Assembly (NCBI GenBank): GCA_964646605.1 | Contig: CAZYEX010000099.1 | Coordinates: 1 to 64,000 of the forward strand | DNA: 64,000 nucleotides | Direction: 5' to 3' | Origin: SBAX01 sp964646605 | Lineage (GTDB): Bacteria > Planctomycetota > Phycisphaerae > UBA1845 | Shown: positions 7,569-16,865 of the stretch, piece after piece | How the letters are laid out: every line of letters begins with the position of its first letter | Numbering within the stretch: position 1 is the first letter of the stretch | Notes under the pieces: generated by a model | The model's database searches: none | What the model was told of the DNA's origin: nothing | What the model saw: the letters and a program-made list of their open reading frames with translations, nothing else | Program-made: the position numbers and the translations under genes

Positions 7569-10076
7569 TTACGTTCCGTCGGCGTGGGCCCCGACTGGTT
7601 CGGCAGCGGGCGTCTCGTCGGCCACGCCTTCCACGCGGAGCTTGGGTTCGGCATCGTCGCTGGTGGCAGGCTGAACGGAAATCACCACCCGTCGTTTGCC
7701 CTCGAACTCGCCGCGGAGCATCTTCTCGGAGAGTGCGTCCTCGAGATAATGCTCGATGGCGCGACGCAGCGGTCGAGCGCCGAACTTTTCGTCCGTGCCC
7801 TTCTCGATGAGGTAATCCTTGGCGTCCTGATGCACCTCGAGCTCCACGGCCTTCTCCCGCATCCGCGTCGCGAGCTTTTCGAGCTCCAGATCGACGATGC
7901 GAACCAGATCGTCGTGGGTGAGCTTCTTGAAGACGATCATCTCGTCCAAGCGGTTGAGGAACTCGGGCCGGAAGTGGTCCTCCAGCTCGGTCTTGAGCAT
8001 CCCCTTCATCTTATCGTAGCTGACGGTCTCGGTGCGCTTGCCGAATCCGAACTCGTCCTGCAAGGTGATGCGATGGGCCCCGATGTTGCTGGTCATGATG
8101 AGGATGACGTTCTTGAAGTCCACGTGCCGGCCGAAGGAGTCGGTCAAGCGTCCCTCTTCCATGATCTGCAAAAGCATGTTGAAGACGTCGGGATGGGCCT
8201 TCTCGATTTCGTCGAGCAGGATGACCGAGTAAGGCCGGCGGCGGATGCGCTCCGTGAGCTGTCCCCCTTCTTCATATCCCACGTAGCCCGGCGGGGCGCC
8301 GATCAACCGTGAAACGTTGTGCTTTTCCATGTACTCGGACATGTCCAGCACATAGAGGGCATCGGCGTCGCCGAACATGAACTGCGCCAAGCACTTGGCC
8401 AGATACGTCTTCCCCACGCCCGACGGTCCCACAAAAATGAAACTGCCCATCGGCCGGTTGGGGTCCTTGAGTCCGCTGCGGCTGCGGCGCACGGCCCGCG
8501 CCACGGCGCTGACCGCTTCGTCTTGACTGACCACGCGCTTGTGCAACTCCACCTCGAGGCCAAGCAGACGGTCGGCTTCGTCCTGCCCCATGCGCTTGAG
8601 CGGGATGCCCGTCATGGTAGCCACGACCTCGGCCACCACTTCCTCATCCACGACGCCGTCGACGACCTTGCTCTGTTCGCGCCATTCGCGCTGCATGGTC
8701 TTCTTCTTCAACTTGATGGACTCGAGCTTGTCGCGGATTTGGGCGGCCCGTTCGTAGTCCGCGTTCTTGACGGCCTCGTCCTTCTCGCCGCCGAGCTTGT
8801 CCAGCTCGTGTTCGAGTTCGTTCAAATCCGGCGGCTTGGTCATGGACTTCAAGCGCACGCGAGCCCCGGCCTCGTCCATCACGTCGATCGCCTTGTCCGG
8901 CTGAACACGGGCGATGTAGCGCGCCGAAAATTCGACGGCGGCTTCCAACGCCCGATCCGTGATCCGCACGCGGTGATGGGCCTCATAGCGGTCACGCAAC
9001 CCCTTGAGGATCAACAGCGTTTCGGCGGTGGTGGGCGGCTCCACGATCACTTGCTGGAAGCGGCGCTCCAGAGCGCTGTCCTTCTCGATGTACTTGCGGT
9101 ACTCGTCCAGCGTGGTGGCCCCGATACACTGGATTTCCCCGCGAGAAAGAGCGGGTTTCAGGACATTGGAGGCGTCGATCGCTCCCTCCGCCCCGCCCGC
9201 GCCCACCAGCGTGTGCAGCTCGTCGATAAAGAGAATGACGTTGCCCGCCCGGCGGACCTCGTTCATCACGGCCTTGATCCGCTCCTCGAACTGACCGCGA
9301 TACTTGGTTCCCGCGACCATCATGGCCAGATCGAGCACGACGATCCGGCGATCCGCGAGCAGCTCCGGAATGTCATTGGTGACGATGAGCTGGGCCAGAC
9401 CTTCGACGATGGCCGTCTTTCCGACCCCGGCTTCGCCCAGCAGCACGGGGTTGTTCTTCTGCCGACGGCAGAGGATCTGGATGATGCGCTCGATCTCCGC
9501 CTGGCGACCGATGACCGGATCGAGCTTGCCCTGCCGTGCGATCTCCGTCAGATCGCGCCCGAAGGAATCCAACGCCGGCGTCTTGCTCTTGCTCTTTTTC
9601 TGTTCCGCCGCGGCCCCAGTGGCCTCTTCGCTTTCCTCACTGGCCCCGAGAAGGTTCAAGACCTCCTCGCGGACGTCCTCGAGACGCAGGTTAAGGTTCA
9701 TCAAAACCTGTGCCGCCACGCCGTCCTGTTCGCGCAGCAGACCCAAAAGAAGGTGTTCCGTACCCACGTAGTTGTGGTTCAGATTGCGTGCCTCTTCGAT
9801 GGCATACTCGATGACTTTCTTGGCCCGCGGCGTCTGGGGGAGCTTGCCCATGGTGACCGTCTCGGGGCCGCTCTTGACCAACTTCTCGACCTCCAGACGC
9901 ACCTTGCGCAGGTCCACGTCGAGATTCTTGAGCACGTTGGCCCCCACCCCCGACCCTTCCTTCCCCAAGCCCACAAGGATGTGCTCGGTGCCGATGTCTT
10001 CGTGGTTGAAGCGCTGGGCCTCTTGATTCGCAAGGGCCATCACCTTGCGGGCACGATCCGTGAATCGTTCAAACAT
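7569..10076 (-). CDS. clpC: ClpC ATP-dependent protease ATPase subunit
   Basis: AAA+ unfoldase that feeds substrates to ClpP in the cytoplasm. The order is two N-terminal Clp repeats (from MFERFTDRARKVMALANQEA to about residue 150), first AAA domain with Walker A GEAGVGKT (214-221) and Walker B VILFIDELHTLVGAG, a UVR motif (NADYERAAQIRDKLESIKLK) in the middle region, and a second AAA domain with GPSGVGKT and VILLDEIEKAHPDVF. The 835 residues match ClpC rather than ClpB, whose middle coiled coil is longer. The acidic Ser/Lys-rich linker after the N-domain (EESEEATGAAAEQKKSKSK) varies in the family. Neither clpP nor mcsAB is adjacent. Confidence 0.97.
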   Translation of the reverse strand: MFERFTDRARKVMALANQEAQRFNHEDIGTEHILVGLGKEGSGVGANVLKNLDVDLRKVRLEVEKLVKSGPETVTMGKLPQTPRAKKVIEYAIEEARNLNHNYVGTEHLLLGLLREQDGVAAQVLMNLNLRLEDVREEVLNLLGASEESEEATGAAAEQKKSKSKTPALDSFGRDLTEIARQGKLDPVIGRQAEIERIIQILCRRQKNNPVLLGEAGVGKTAIVEGLAQLIVTNDIPELLADRRIVVLDLAMMVAGTKYRGQFEERIKAVMNEVRRAGNVILFIDELHTLVGAGGAEGAIDASNVLKPALSRGEIQCIGATTLDEYRKYIEKDSALERRFQQVIVEPPTTAETLLILKGLRDRYEAHHRVRITDRALEAAVEFSARYIARVQPDKAIDVMDEAGARVRLKSMTKPPDLNELEHELDKLGGEKDEAVKNADYERAAQIRDKLESIKLKKKTMQREWREQSKVVDGVVDEEVVAEVVATMTGIPLKRMGQDEADRLLGLEVELHKRVVSQDEAVSAVARAVRRSRSGLKDPNRPMGSFIFVGPSGVGKTYLAKCLAQFMFGDADALYVLDMSEYMEKHNVSRLIGAPPGYVGYEEGGQLTERIRRRPYSVILLDEIEKAHPDVFNMLLQIMEEGRLTDSFGRHVDFKNVILIMTSNIGAHRITLQDEFGFGKRTETVSYDKMKGMLKTELEDHFRPEFLNRLDEMIVFKKLTHDDLVRIVDLELEKLATRMREKAVELEVHQDAKDYLIEKGTDEKFGARPLRRAIEHYLEDALSEKMLRGEFEGKRRVVISVQPATSDDAEPKLRVEGVADETPAAEPVGAHADGT

Positions 10077-10375
10077 GTTCCCCGTTCTCCCTTGGCCGGG
10101 CGATCACCCCGCGACCCCTTCCCGGCCTAGCAATTCTAGCACCGCGCGATAAGTCCATCAAGTTTACGGACCTTCCCCCCGTGGGGCAGCGCTCCGGGCG
10201 TTGTATCGACTTCCCCGAGAGTCAAAATGATTACCCGCCCAGAGGCGAAATCCGCCTACGGCGCGTACCGAACGAAAATCGACGCGCCGCTCGACGAACC
10301 AGGGCGTGGTCGATAACGTATGCAGGCGAGGGAGGATGCGTCCTGGCGCTGTCAACGCGAAGTAGGTGAATCCCT

Positions 10376-10546
10376 ATGCTCAGGCCCTATATCGTCTATT
10401 TCAAGTACCGGATCCCCAAAGACAAGACCGAGGGGGCGGTCAAGCAATTCCGCATCTACGCCGCCAGTCTGGACGAGGCCCGCCGCCAAGCCGTCCGCCA
10501 CGCCAATTACCCCAACGTCGAAGTGCTGACCGTCAAGGCGGCGTGA
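10376..10546 (+). CDS. Small conserved-looking protein, 56 residues
   Basis: ATG at 10376 opens MLRPYIVYFKYRIPKDKTEG...VLTVKAA, ending TGA at 10544-10546. It is a soluble alpha/beta-looking peptide with no signal sequence or membrane segment. The frame uses the strong G/C third-position bias of the neighbouring genes, which overlapping frames do not. It lies 74 bp before the HicB-like gene on the same strand, so the two could be co-transcribed. It lacks the RxGSH-type catalytic signature expected of a HicA toxin. The 300 bp upstream (10077-10375) hold no other gene. Confidence 0.5.
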   Translation: MLRPYIVYFKYRIPKDKTEGAVKQFRIYAASLDEARRQAVRHANYPNVEVLTVKAA

Positions 10547-10620
10547 GTGCAACCGGTCGCCGGGCGGCGCGCCGCAGTTCCTTGTTGCCTCCAGGCCCTG
10601 GATAAGATAGGATCACGGCA

Positions 10621-10854
10621 ATGAAAAAGCGGAAGGCGCTCAGTCGGCACCATCTCCCCGTGCTCGTCGAACAGGATGATGACGGCGTATTCATCCTGTC
10701 GGTTCCAACCCTGCGGGGCTGTCGGTCATACGGGCACACGTTGGACGAAGCCATGCGCAACATCGCCGAAGCCGCCCTTCTTTGTCTGGAGGATGAAACT
10801 CCCTCGACCGGTTCGCAATTCGTCGGCGTGCGAGACCTCGAGATCGTCGCGTGA
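10621..10854 (+). CDS. HicB-like antitoxin-family protein (orphan)
   Basis: 77 residues with the partial RNase-H-like fold of HicB: HHLPVLVEQDDDGVFILSVP, then LRGCRSYGHTLDEAMRNIAE. In complete HicAB modules this domain binds and blocks the HicA mRNA interferase. No C-terminal helix-turn-helix is present and no HicA (about 60 residues with a conserved His) is visible on either side, so it is either solitary or has lost its toxin. The start is supported by an ATG at the beginning of the domain. Regulatory function cannot be inferred. Confidence 0.75.
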   Translation: MKKRKALSRHHLPVLVEQDDDGVFILSVPTLRGCRSYGHTLDEAMRNIAEAALLCLEDETPSTGSQFVGVRDLEIVA

Positions 10855-10893
10855 GCGCCGCGCCCGAGGTCTGCGAACAGTAGCGTTGGCGGA

Positions 10894-11433
10894 TCACAAC
10901 AAGCGCTCGTCCTTCAGTTCCTTCATGACCCGCAACGCGTTGTCGAAGTTCGTCGCTAGGTGACCTTTCAATCGGGAAAGCTCTTCGTCGAGTTCCCTGC
11001 CGGTGAGCCCCTCGCGCTCGAGGAAGATCCGCGTCGCGACAACTTCCAGCACGGCGCGGTCCTTTGACTTGAGGCGCGACGCCATCTCGTCGAGCTTCGG
11101 TTTGCCGCCCGGAGCGGCCACGTCGAAACTCTCCCGAATCAGCGGAGCGATCTCGTCCCGGACGCGGTATGAGTACTGTTGCATCGGCTCGCCTTGCATG
11201 TTCGGGCCCAGGTTCTTGACACTCTCCTCGATGACCACGCCGGTTAGGACGTCTGTCGCCCACGCGAGAGAGCGGGAAAACGGACCATTCTGACGGATCA
11301 CAAAGTCGTCAAACGGAACGTCGTAACCCATAACTTTCAACAAGTAGATGATCTTTTGCATCTTGACCCGCCCGTCGATCCCGTCGCAAGCCTGAATCAC
11401 GCGGGCTAGCTTTAGTTCGTCAAAGTCCCTCAT
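10894..11433 (-). CDS. YwgA / Panacea-like partner of the HD protein
   Basis: 179-residue soluble protein. Its N-terminal region (RVKMQKIIYLLKVMGYDVPF, then FVIRQNGPFSRSLAWATDVL) resembles the KLQKLLY...GP core of Panacea/DUF4065-type antitoxin domains and B. subtilis YwgA, which is encoded beside the HD protein YwfO. Here too the partner is an HD protein: the two ORFs overlap by 14 bp (11420-11433), so translation is probably coupled with the HD gene first. The C-terminal half is helical and charged. I infer a partner or antitoxin-like role; the family match is from motif memory. Confidence 0.6.
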   Translation of the reverse strand: MRDFDELKLARVIQACDGIDGRVKMQKIIYLLKVMGYDVPFDDFVIRQNGPFSRSLAWATDVLTGVVIEESVKNLGPNMQGEPMQQYSYRVRDEIAPLIRESFDVAAPGGKPKLDEMASRLKSKDRAVLEVVATRIFLEREGLTGRELDEELSRLKGHLATNFDNALRVMKELKDERLL

Positions 11434-12853
11434 GGCCGACCCATCCTTCTTGTTCTTGTACTTCGTTTTTCACCCACCCCTCCGACCTCAATCGCTCCAT
11501 CAGGTTCTCATCGGTTTCATCGTAGTACAGCCGGTAAATGGCCGTCTCGATGTTCGAAATCGCCTTGAGAACATCGGATTCGGATTCGGCGGGGTGGGTC
11601 AGTCCTTCCTCATCGAGGAAGTAAATGACTCGATCCTCCTCCTCTTCCCCACCTTCCTTGCTCTTTCGGTAGAGAGCACTCCTGTAGGCTTGGTCCATGA
11701 AGGCGTCCCGGTAACATGAAAACTCCCCGTCGGTCCCACGGAGCTCGGTCACCAGTTCGAGGGCCCTGTCCTGACGAACTCGACCATGAAGGTCGATGGT
11801 CTGGTATGGCTGCTCCCGATTCACCAGCCTGCGACACATTGCCGCGAGACGCCGGAAACGAGCGTCGCCCTGGGGTCCGAGGTCGGACCAATCGGCCAAA
11901 CAACACCAAAGGCGGAAGTCGTCCAGTGACAAATACTCGTCGGTGGATACCGTCTGTTGGGCGAGCATCTTCGCCAATGGCTGTGGACAACCGGTTGGGG
12001 CTTTCGACGGGTCACCCGCCGTTATCGCCGCCGCTAACCCCAAAATGTTCTTCAGAAGAGCCTCGTAAGCCCGCGTCGTTTTGTGAACGTACACCTGCAA
12101 GTACATGAACTCGCGTGCCTGGATGTACTCCTCGATGACGTGGATCGCCTTACGGCTGCTGAAGCAAAGCCGCCAGACTCCTTCACCGTGACCCTTCACG
12201 CGAACCTTGCCAACCCTCAACGAGTGCAGAAGCCACTCAAGATCGAAGTCGCCGCACCTTGTACCGGTCACCCGGCTGTCCCGTAGCAGATAGTCTATCC
12301 GGTCGGCGTCAAGCTGGCTGTTGATGAAATCCTTCGCCAACAAGTGCTGTCGGTTTGTCTTGTCGATCAAGCCGACGACGATATCGGGCTTGACGCCATG
12401 CTTCCGGAGGACCGCGTCAAACCGCTCGCGAACAATCTGTAGAGACCAATCTTCGTGATCCTTCGGGTAATCATTCGGCGGATCCGTCACCCGTGGGATC
12501 GCCCGCTCGAAAACATGCGAGAACGGTCCATGCCCGACATCGTGCAACAGCGCGGCGGCCAATATCTCCTTCCGAAGCGAGGCCAGTTCCGCATACTGCG
12601 CACTGGGATCGCCGTGCCTCGTTCGCAAAGCATCCAACATCCGGCGGGCCACATGGCACACACCCAGACTATGGACCCAACGGCTGTGCTCGGCACCGGG
12701 GTAGGTCAGGAAACCCAAACCCAATTGTCGAATCCGCCGGAGCCTCTGAAACTCTGGGCGGTCGAACAACTCCGCGATCATCGCCCCTTCCTCGCCGCTG
12801 AGCGGGATCAGGTTATGCACCGGATCACGAATGACTTCGGGTACGTCCCGCAT
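11420..12853 (-). CDS. HD-domain phosphohydrolase (YwfO/SAMHD1-like)
   Basis: 477-residue metal-dependent phosphohydrolase of the dGTPase-like HD superfamily. The signature residues are H in HSRWVHSLGVCHVARRM, the HD pair in AALLHDVGHGPFSHVFE, and a later D in LDADRIDYLLRDSRVTG. The N-terminal VIRDPVHNLIPLS is typical of this branch. Related enzymes cut dNTPs to nucleosides plus triphosphate; some take part in phage defence. It overlaps the downstream YwgA/Panacea-like gene by 14 bp. A promoter with good spacing precedes it. Substrate is not readable from the sequence. Confidence 0.85.
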   Translation of the reverse strand: MRDVPEVIRDPVHNLIPLSGEEGAMIAELFDRPEFQRLRRIRQLGLGFLTYPGAEHSRWVHSLGVCHVARRMLDALRTRHGDPSAQYAELASLRKEILAAALLHDVGHGPFSHVFERAIPRVTDPPNDYPKDHEDWSLQIVRERFDAVLRKHGVKPDIVVGLIDKTNRQHLLAKDFINSQLDADRIDYLLRDSRVTGTRCGDFDLEWLLHSLRVGKVRVKGHGEGVWRLCFSSRKAIHVIEEYIQAREFMYLQVYVHKTTRAYEALLKNILGLAAAITAGDPSKAPTGCPQPLAKMLAQQTVSTDEYLSLDDFRLWCCLADWSDLGPQGDARFRRLAAMCRRLVNREQPYQTIDLHGRVRQDRALELVTELRGTDGEFSCYRDAFMDQAYRSALYRKSKEGGEEEEDRVIYFLDEEGLTHPAESESDVLKAISNIETAIYRLYYDETDENLMERLRSEGWVKNEVQEQEGWVGHEGL

Positions 12854-12877
12854 CGCGTTCGCCCCATACCTAATATA

Positions 12878-12906
12878 ATCCTAACACAAGAATCGGCCCT
12901 GGTCAA
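12878..12906 (-). promoter_or_regulatory. Candidate sigma-70-type promoter for the HD operon
   Basis: On the minus strand TTGACC (12906-12901) and TAGGAT (12883-12878) are 17 bp apart, placing initiation about 18 bases before the ATG of the HD gene. The surrounding stretch is AT-rich compared with the genome. No other gene lies in 12854-13046. Confidence 0.45.
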
Positions 12907-13046
12907 GGCTAATCTTTCGGGCCCGGTCTGCACACCGCAGCCTGTGTTGGCTCTCCGGCCCCCCATGGGAAGCCCATGTCCCTTGATGTATCCCTGCGTG
13001 AACTCGACCGCTCCAACCGCCCTTGACCAAAGCCCCAGAATCCCCG

Positions 13047-14045
13047 TCATTCCCCTTGCCTAAGCCACGGCATCCAGGAACGGACCGTCCGCCCGGCGCG
13101 CTCCAGGGGTGTGTCCACGTCCGCGTCGTGCAGGCGCTGGAAGTTGACTCCGCCGCGGCGATGTTCCTCGATCCATTCGCGGGCAAAAGCGCCGCTGCGG
13201 ACTTCTTCGAGCAGTCGTTGCATTTCCACCCGGACCTTCTCGCCGATGAGGCGCGGGCCGCGGGTCAGGTCGCCGTACTCGGCCGTGTTGGAAATCCGCT
13301 CGCGCATCCCCGATAACCCGCGCTCGTAGATCAAATCGACGACCTGCTTGAGTTCGTGTACGCATTCCAGATAGGCGAACTCCGGTTCGTAACCGGCCTC
13401 GACGAGGGTGGCGAAGGCCGCTTTGGCAAGAGCCGTCACTCCGCCGCACAACACGACTTGCTCACCGAACAGGTCGGTCTCGGTCTCGGACGCGAATGTG
13501 GTTTCGACCACGGCGGCGCGAGTCGAGCCGATCCCCGCCGCCCAGGCCAGCGCCGTGGACTTCGCCCGACCGGTCGCGTCGCGTTCCACGGCCAGCAGTG
13601 CGGGCAGCCCCTTGCCCTGAACATACAGCGAACGCAACAGCGAACCCGGTCCCTTGGGGGCGACCATGACTACGTCCACCCCCTCCGGCGGACGGATGAA
13701 CCCATAGCGAATGTTGAAACCGTGTACGAAGCCGAGCGTTCGACCCGCCCGAAGCGCCGGTCCGATCGACTGCTGATATGTCTCCGCCGCGGACTCGTCG
13801 GGGAGGGTCAGGACAATCAGATCGGCACGACCAACGGCGTCCGCGACCGGCATGGGGACGAACCCGTCGGCTTGCGCCGCCTCGAAACTCTTCCCCGGAC
13901 GTTGACCGACCACGACATCCACCTTCGAGTCCCGCAAGTTGAGTGCATGGGCCCGCCCCTGGTTGCCGTATCCGATGACGGCCACGCGGCGATCCCGAAG
14001 CACACTTAAATCAGCGTCGCCTTCTCTGTAGACGGTTAGGGGCAT
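13047..14045 (-). CDS. ilvC: Ketol-acid reductoisomerase
   Basis: Second common step of valine, leucine and isoleucine synthesis: NADPH-dependent isomerisation and reduction of acetolactate or acetohydroxybutyrate. The Rossmann motif VIGYGNQGRAHALNLRDS is near residue 25, with SKVDVVVGQRPGKS after it, and the C-terminal knotted domain carries the metal and substrate residues (ETDLFGEQVVLCGG, SNTAEYGDLTRGPR). At 332 residues it is the short class I form. The loop GQRPGKS fits an NADPH-preferring type. No other ilv or leu gene is adjacent, unlike the usual ilvBHC operon. Confidence 0.96.
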   Translation of the reverse strand: MPLTVYREGDADLSVLRDRRVAVIGYGNQGRAHALNLRDSKVDVVVGQRPGKSFEAAQADGFVPMPVADAVGRADLIVLTLPDESAAETYQQSIGPALRAGRTLGFVHGFNIRYGFIRPPEGVDVVMVAPKGPGSLLRSLYVQGKGLPALLAVERDATGRAKSTALAWAAGIGSTRAAVVETTFASETETDLFGEQVVLCGGVTALAKAAFATLVEAGYEPEFAYLECVHELKQVVDLIYERGLSGMRERISNTAEYGDLTRGPRLIGEKVRVEMQRLLEEVRSGAFAREWIEEHRRGGVNFQRLHDADVDTPLERAGRTVRSWMPWLRQGE

Positions 14046-14226
14046 AGAAGCCTTCTGGTGCGGCGTTGAACAACTCTCACTCTCGTTGCTTTCGCTCGAT
14101 GGAGGATCATAGTGCCGCGTTCCATTCGTCGCCAGATGACCGCCGGCATGGTGGAAAGGACGAATGGCTTGCCCGACCCGCCGCCTGGCGGATCATTCCA
14201 TTCGTGAACGACTCTATGACAGGGTG

Positions 14227-14928
14227 CTAATCGGAAAATCGAAATCGAAGGATGGCCCAAAGGGCCTTGAACCCGTCCTTGGTGCCGATCTTTTTTCCCT
14301 CGGCGTAGTCGCGGCCCGCGTAGCTGATGCCCACCTCATAGACCCGCCACCGTCCCTTGGCGACCTTGGCCGTGATCTCCGGCTCGATGGTGAACGAATC
14401 ACTGCACAACCTGAGCGAACGCACGACTTCGGCTCGGAACACCTTGTAGCAGGTCTCCATGTCGGTGAGGTTCAGGTTGGTCAGCATGTTCGACAGCAAA
14501 GTCAGGACCCGGTTGCCGACCATGTGCCAGAAGAGATGCACTCGGTGGTATTCGGACCCGATGAATCGCGATCCGTAGACCACGTCGGCTTTGCCCTCCA
14601 GGATGGGGCGCAAGAGCCTCGGATAGTCGCGGGGGTCGTATTCCAGATCGGCGTCCTGAATGAGGATGATGTCGCCGGATGCCTGAGCGAATCCGGCCCG
14701 CACGGCCGCCCCCTTGCCTCGGTTGCGCGGTTGCAGATGGACCTTGATTTTCTCCTTCGGCCAGCGTTCCACGATGCGGGGGTACTCCTCGCGCGTGCCG
14801 TCGGTGCTGCCGTCGTCGACCAGGACGATCTCCCGTTCCAATCCCGTCTCGACGGCCACGACGCGGGAGACCAGCTCGGCGAGCGTGCCCTTCTCGTTGT
14901 ACACGGGGATGACTATGGACAGCCGCAT
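14227..14928 (-). CDS. Family 2 glycosyltransferase (dolichyl-phosphate mannose synthase-like)
   Basis: 233-residue inverting GT-A glycosyltransferase. ATG at 14928 is chosen because the fold begins there (MRLSIVIPVYNEKGTLAELV); longer N-termini are low-complexity. Motifs: EIVLVDDGSTDGTREEYP, NRGKGAAVRAGFAQASGDII, metal-binding QDADLEYDPRDYPRL, then RFIGSEYHRVHLFWHMVGNR and TDMETCYKVFRAEV. There is no C-terminal membrane anchor, so it resembles short DPM1-like enzymes that transfer a sugar from a nucleotide donor to a polyprenyl phosphate. Together with uppS and the epimerase it may serve envelope glycan synthesis; donor unknown. Confidence 0.9.
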   Translation of the reverse strand: MRLSIVIPVYNEKGTLAELVSRVVAVETGLEREIVLVDDGSTDGTREEYPRIVERWPKEKIKVHLQPRNRGKGAAVRAGFAQASGDIILIQDADLEYDPRDYPRLLRPILEGKADVVYGSRFIGSEYHRVHLFWHMVGNRVLTLLSNMLTNLNLTDMETCYKVFRAEVVRSLRLCSDSFTIEPEITAKVAKGRWRVYEVGISYAGRDYAEGKKIGTKDGFKALWAILRFRFSD

Positions 14929-15243
14929 GAACCGATTCCCACCGGCACGGCCTCGCGCCGCACCCGAACCTATACGCCCGCCGATCGTACAGGTTCCAGT
15001 GCCCATTCGACAGGACCGGGCCGCCACAGGTGGGGCGTATCAAGGGTTGATGGGGCGAATGGGTTTGCCCGGACTGTGGGCTCGAACCGCGGACAGCGTG
15101 GAAGTTGGAACTCTAACCCAGGTGATGTCCTCGACGCCGAAAGCCAACCACGGAACCAGAAGAACGGTAGCAACCATCATCGGCGGAGTCCTTTCTCTGC
15201 ACTACCACGACGGGTTGCCCGCGCCTCGGCACCCTCGTCACGT

Positions 15244-15663
15244 TCAGGACGGACCGACCAATCCGAGGAGGAAAAGACAAAAGTCCGACAAGTGAATACT
15301 GCCGTCGTCCCGGGAATCGGCGGTGGCGCATGGACCAAACGGCGACCCTGTGTCCGGTCCGAAACAGTTCTGGAAGACGGCGAAATCCGCCAGGTCCTCA
15401 TCGCCATCGCCGTCCAAATCGCGCGGAAGGCATAAAGTGGTGCAGTCCAGCGAGCATTCAGAACAAGCACACCAACTGGGAAGACAAACGTGGCATGACG
15501 ACGTGTCCACACAATAGTCGCACCCACTTTCGCAGGAGTTGCTGGCGGGGCAGGGCATGTCACATACGTAGTTATAACAGATACCGGCAAGGGCCGGGCC
15601 CCCCGCTCGATAGGCGACCAAGCTCAGCGCCAAACCACCGACGATGACCAGTGCACGCGGCAT
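15244..15663 (-). CDS. Small secreted Cys-rich protein with dockerin-like tail
   Basis: 139 residues. ATG at 15663 is chosen because GGGAG lies about 10 bases upstream. An N-terminal hydrophobic signal (ALVIVGGLALSLVAYRAGG) leads to a central segment with many cysteines (CDMPCPASNSCESGCDYC) and a C-terminal dockerin-like pair: DLDGDGDEDLADFAVFQNCF then DSRDDGSIHLSDFCLFLLGL. The Asp-rich loops look calcium-binding. This two-repeat ending is frequent in planctomycete secreted proteins. It probably belongs to the exported surface proteome; the ligand is unknown. Confidence 0.75.
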   Translation of the reverse strand: MPRALVIVGGLALSLVAYRAGGPALAGICYNYVCDMPCPASNSCESGCDYCVDTSSCHVCLPSWCACSECSLDCTTLCLPRDLDGDGDEDLADFAVFQNCFGPDTGSPFGPCATADSRDDGSIHLSDFCLFLLGLVGPS

Positions 15664-15931
15664 CCAAGATGAACTCCCAGCGGGCAACCTAAAGTATATT
15701 CGACGCTGCCCCGCGCGTCAAGCGGCTCGTTTAGGACGCCAGGGCCTTTCCATGCTCGATTCCTCGGCCTCGCCACCGCGCTTTCCACCCTAAAACGAGG
15801 AACGGAGAGGCTATGAGGGAAGGACCGGCCCGCTTGAAGTTCACCCCGTCCGCGACTACGTTGCCACGGTCGAGGACCATTCGTCCCGCGCAGCAAGATG
15901 GGTAGGCGAACCCGGCTCGTAGGAAGCGTCC

Positions 15932-16858
15932 ATGAACGTGCTGATTACCGGCTCCAGCGGGCAGATCGGAACCAACCTGGGGCTGGCCCTGCTCGAGCGC
16001 GGCGACCGCGTCGTGGGCGTCGACTCTCGCCCCAACTCCTGGACCCGCCGGATCGAAACCTTGCAGGTCGATCTGGTGCGGGCTCGCCCCGCGGACCTTC
16101 CGCAAACCGAGCGTTTCGATGTCGTCGTCCACCTGGCCGCCAATGCCAAGGTCTTCGCTTTGGTCGAGAATCCGCAAGGGGCGATGGACAACATCAGCGC
16201 GTCGTTTACGGTCCTCGAATACTGCCGGCAGCGCCGCATTCCCATCGTGTTGGCCAGTTCCCGCGAGGTATACGGCGACATTCATCGACACGTCACGCAC
16301 GAGGCCGCCGCCGATTTCGTCGTCGCCGAAAGTCCCTACAGCGCCAGCAAGATCGCCGCCGAAGCCCTGGTCTATTCCTACGCGCAATGTTACGACCTGC
16401 CGTTTCTCGTCTTTCGCTACAGCAACGTCTATGGCCGATATGACAACGACCTCGAGCGACTGGAGCGGGTGATCCCGCTCTTCGTGCAGCGCATCGGACG
16501 CGGCGAACCGATCGTCGTCTTCGGAAAGGAGAAGGTCCTCGATTTCACCTACGTGGACGACTGCGTCGCCGGGACCGTGGCGGGGATCGACGCCTTGGCG
16601 GCACGACGGGTCGTCGGTCAAACGATCAACCTGGCCCACGGACAGGGCAACACCCTCATGGACGTGGTCAACCTCATCGCCCTCGTTTTGGGAAAAAAGC
16701 CCAACGTCCGCTACGAGCCTTCGCGTCCCGGCGAGGTGACTCGCTACGTCGCGGATATCAGTAAGGCCAGGTCCCTCCTGGGGTACGAGCCGCAGACGCC
16801 GCTGAGCAGCGGTCTGCCTCAGGCCATCGAATGGGCGAAGTCCTGGCGCGCCCCGTGA
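15932..16858 (+). CDS. NAD-dependent nucleotide-sugar epimerase/dehydratase
   Basis: Extended short-chain dehydrogenase of 308 residues. The Rossmann motif TGSSGQIGTNLGLAL is at the N-terminus, Asp-containing VVGVDSRPN is a typical NAD-binding segment, and the catalytic YSASK (YxxxK) follows a Ser near VLASSREVYGD. The C-terminal half resembles UDP-glucose 4-epimerase or GDP-mannose dehydratase relatives. It acts in the cytoplasm on nucleotide sugars. The exosortase starts only 7 bp downstream on the same strand, suggesting co-transcription with a surface-glycan or sorting function. Confidence 0.88.
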   Translation: MNVLITGSSGQIGTNLGLALLERGDRVVGVDSRPNSWTRRIETLQVDLVRARPADLPQTERFDVVVHLAANAKVFALVENPQGAMDNISASFTVLEYCRQRRIPIVLASSREVYGDIHRHVTHEAAADFVVAESPYSASKIAAEALVYSYAQCYDLPFLVFRYSNVYGRYDNDLERLERVIPLFVQRIGRGEPIVVFGKEKVLDFTYVDDCVAGTVAGIDALAARRVVGQTINLAHGQGNTLMDVVNLIALVLGKKPNVRYEPSRPGEVTRYVADISKARSLLGYEPQTPLSSGLPQAIEWAKSWRAP

Positions 16859-16865
16859 CTCGGCT

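Noticed and set aside
8319..10130. Long plus-strand ORF of 603 residues antisense to clpC
   Set aside because: It is the complement of a conserved gene with intact Walker motifs; GC-rich third positions give open antisense frames. No domain or ribosome site.
10376..10854. Reading the 56-residue ORF plus HicB as a HicAB pair
   Set aside because: The 56-residue protein lacks the HicA catalytic His context and fold signature.
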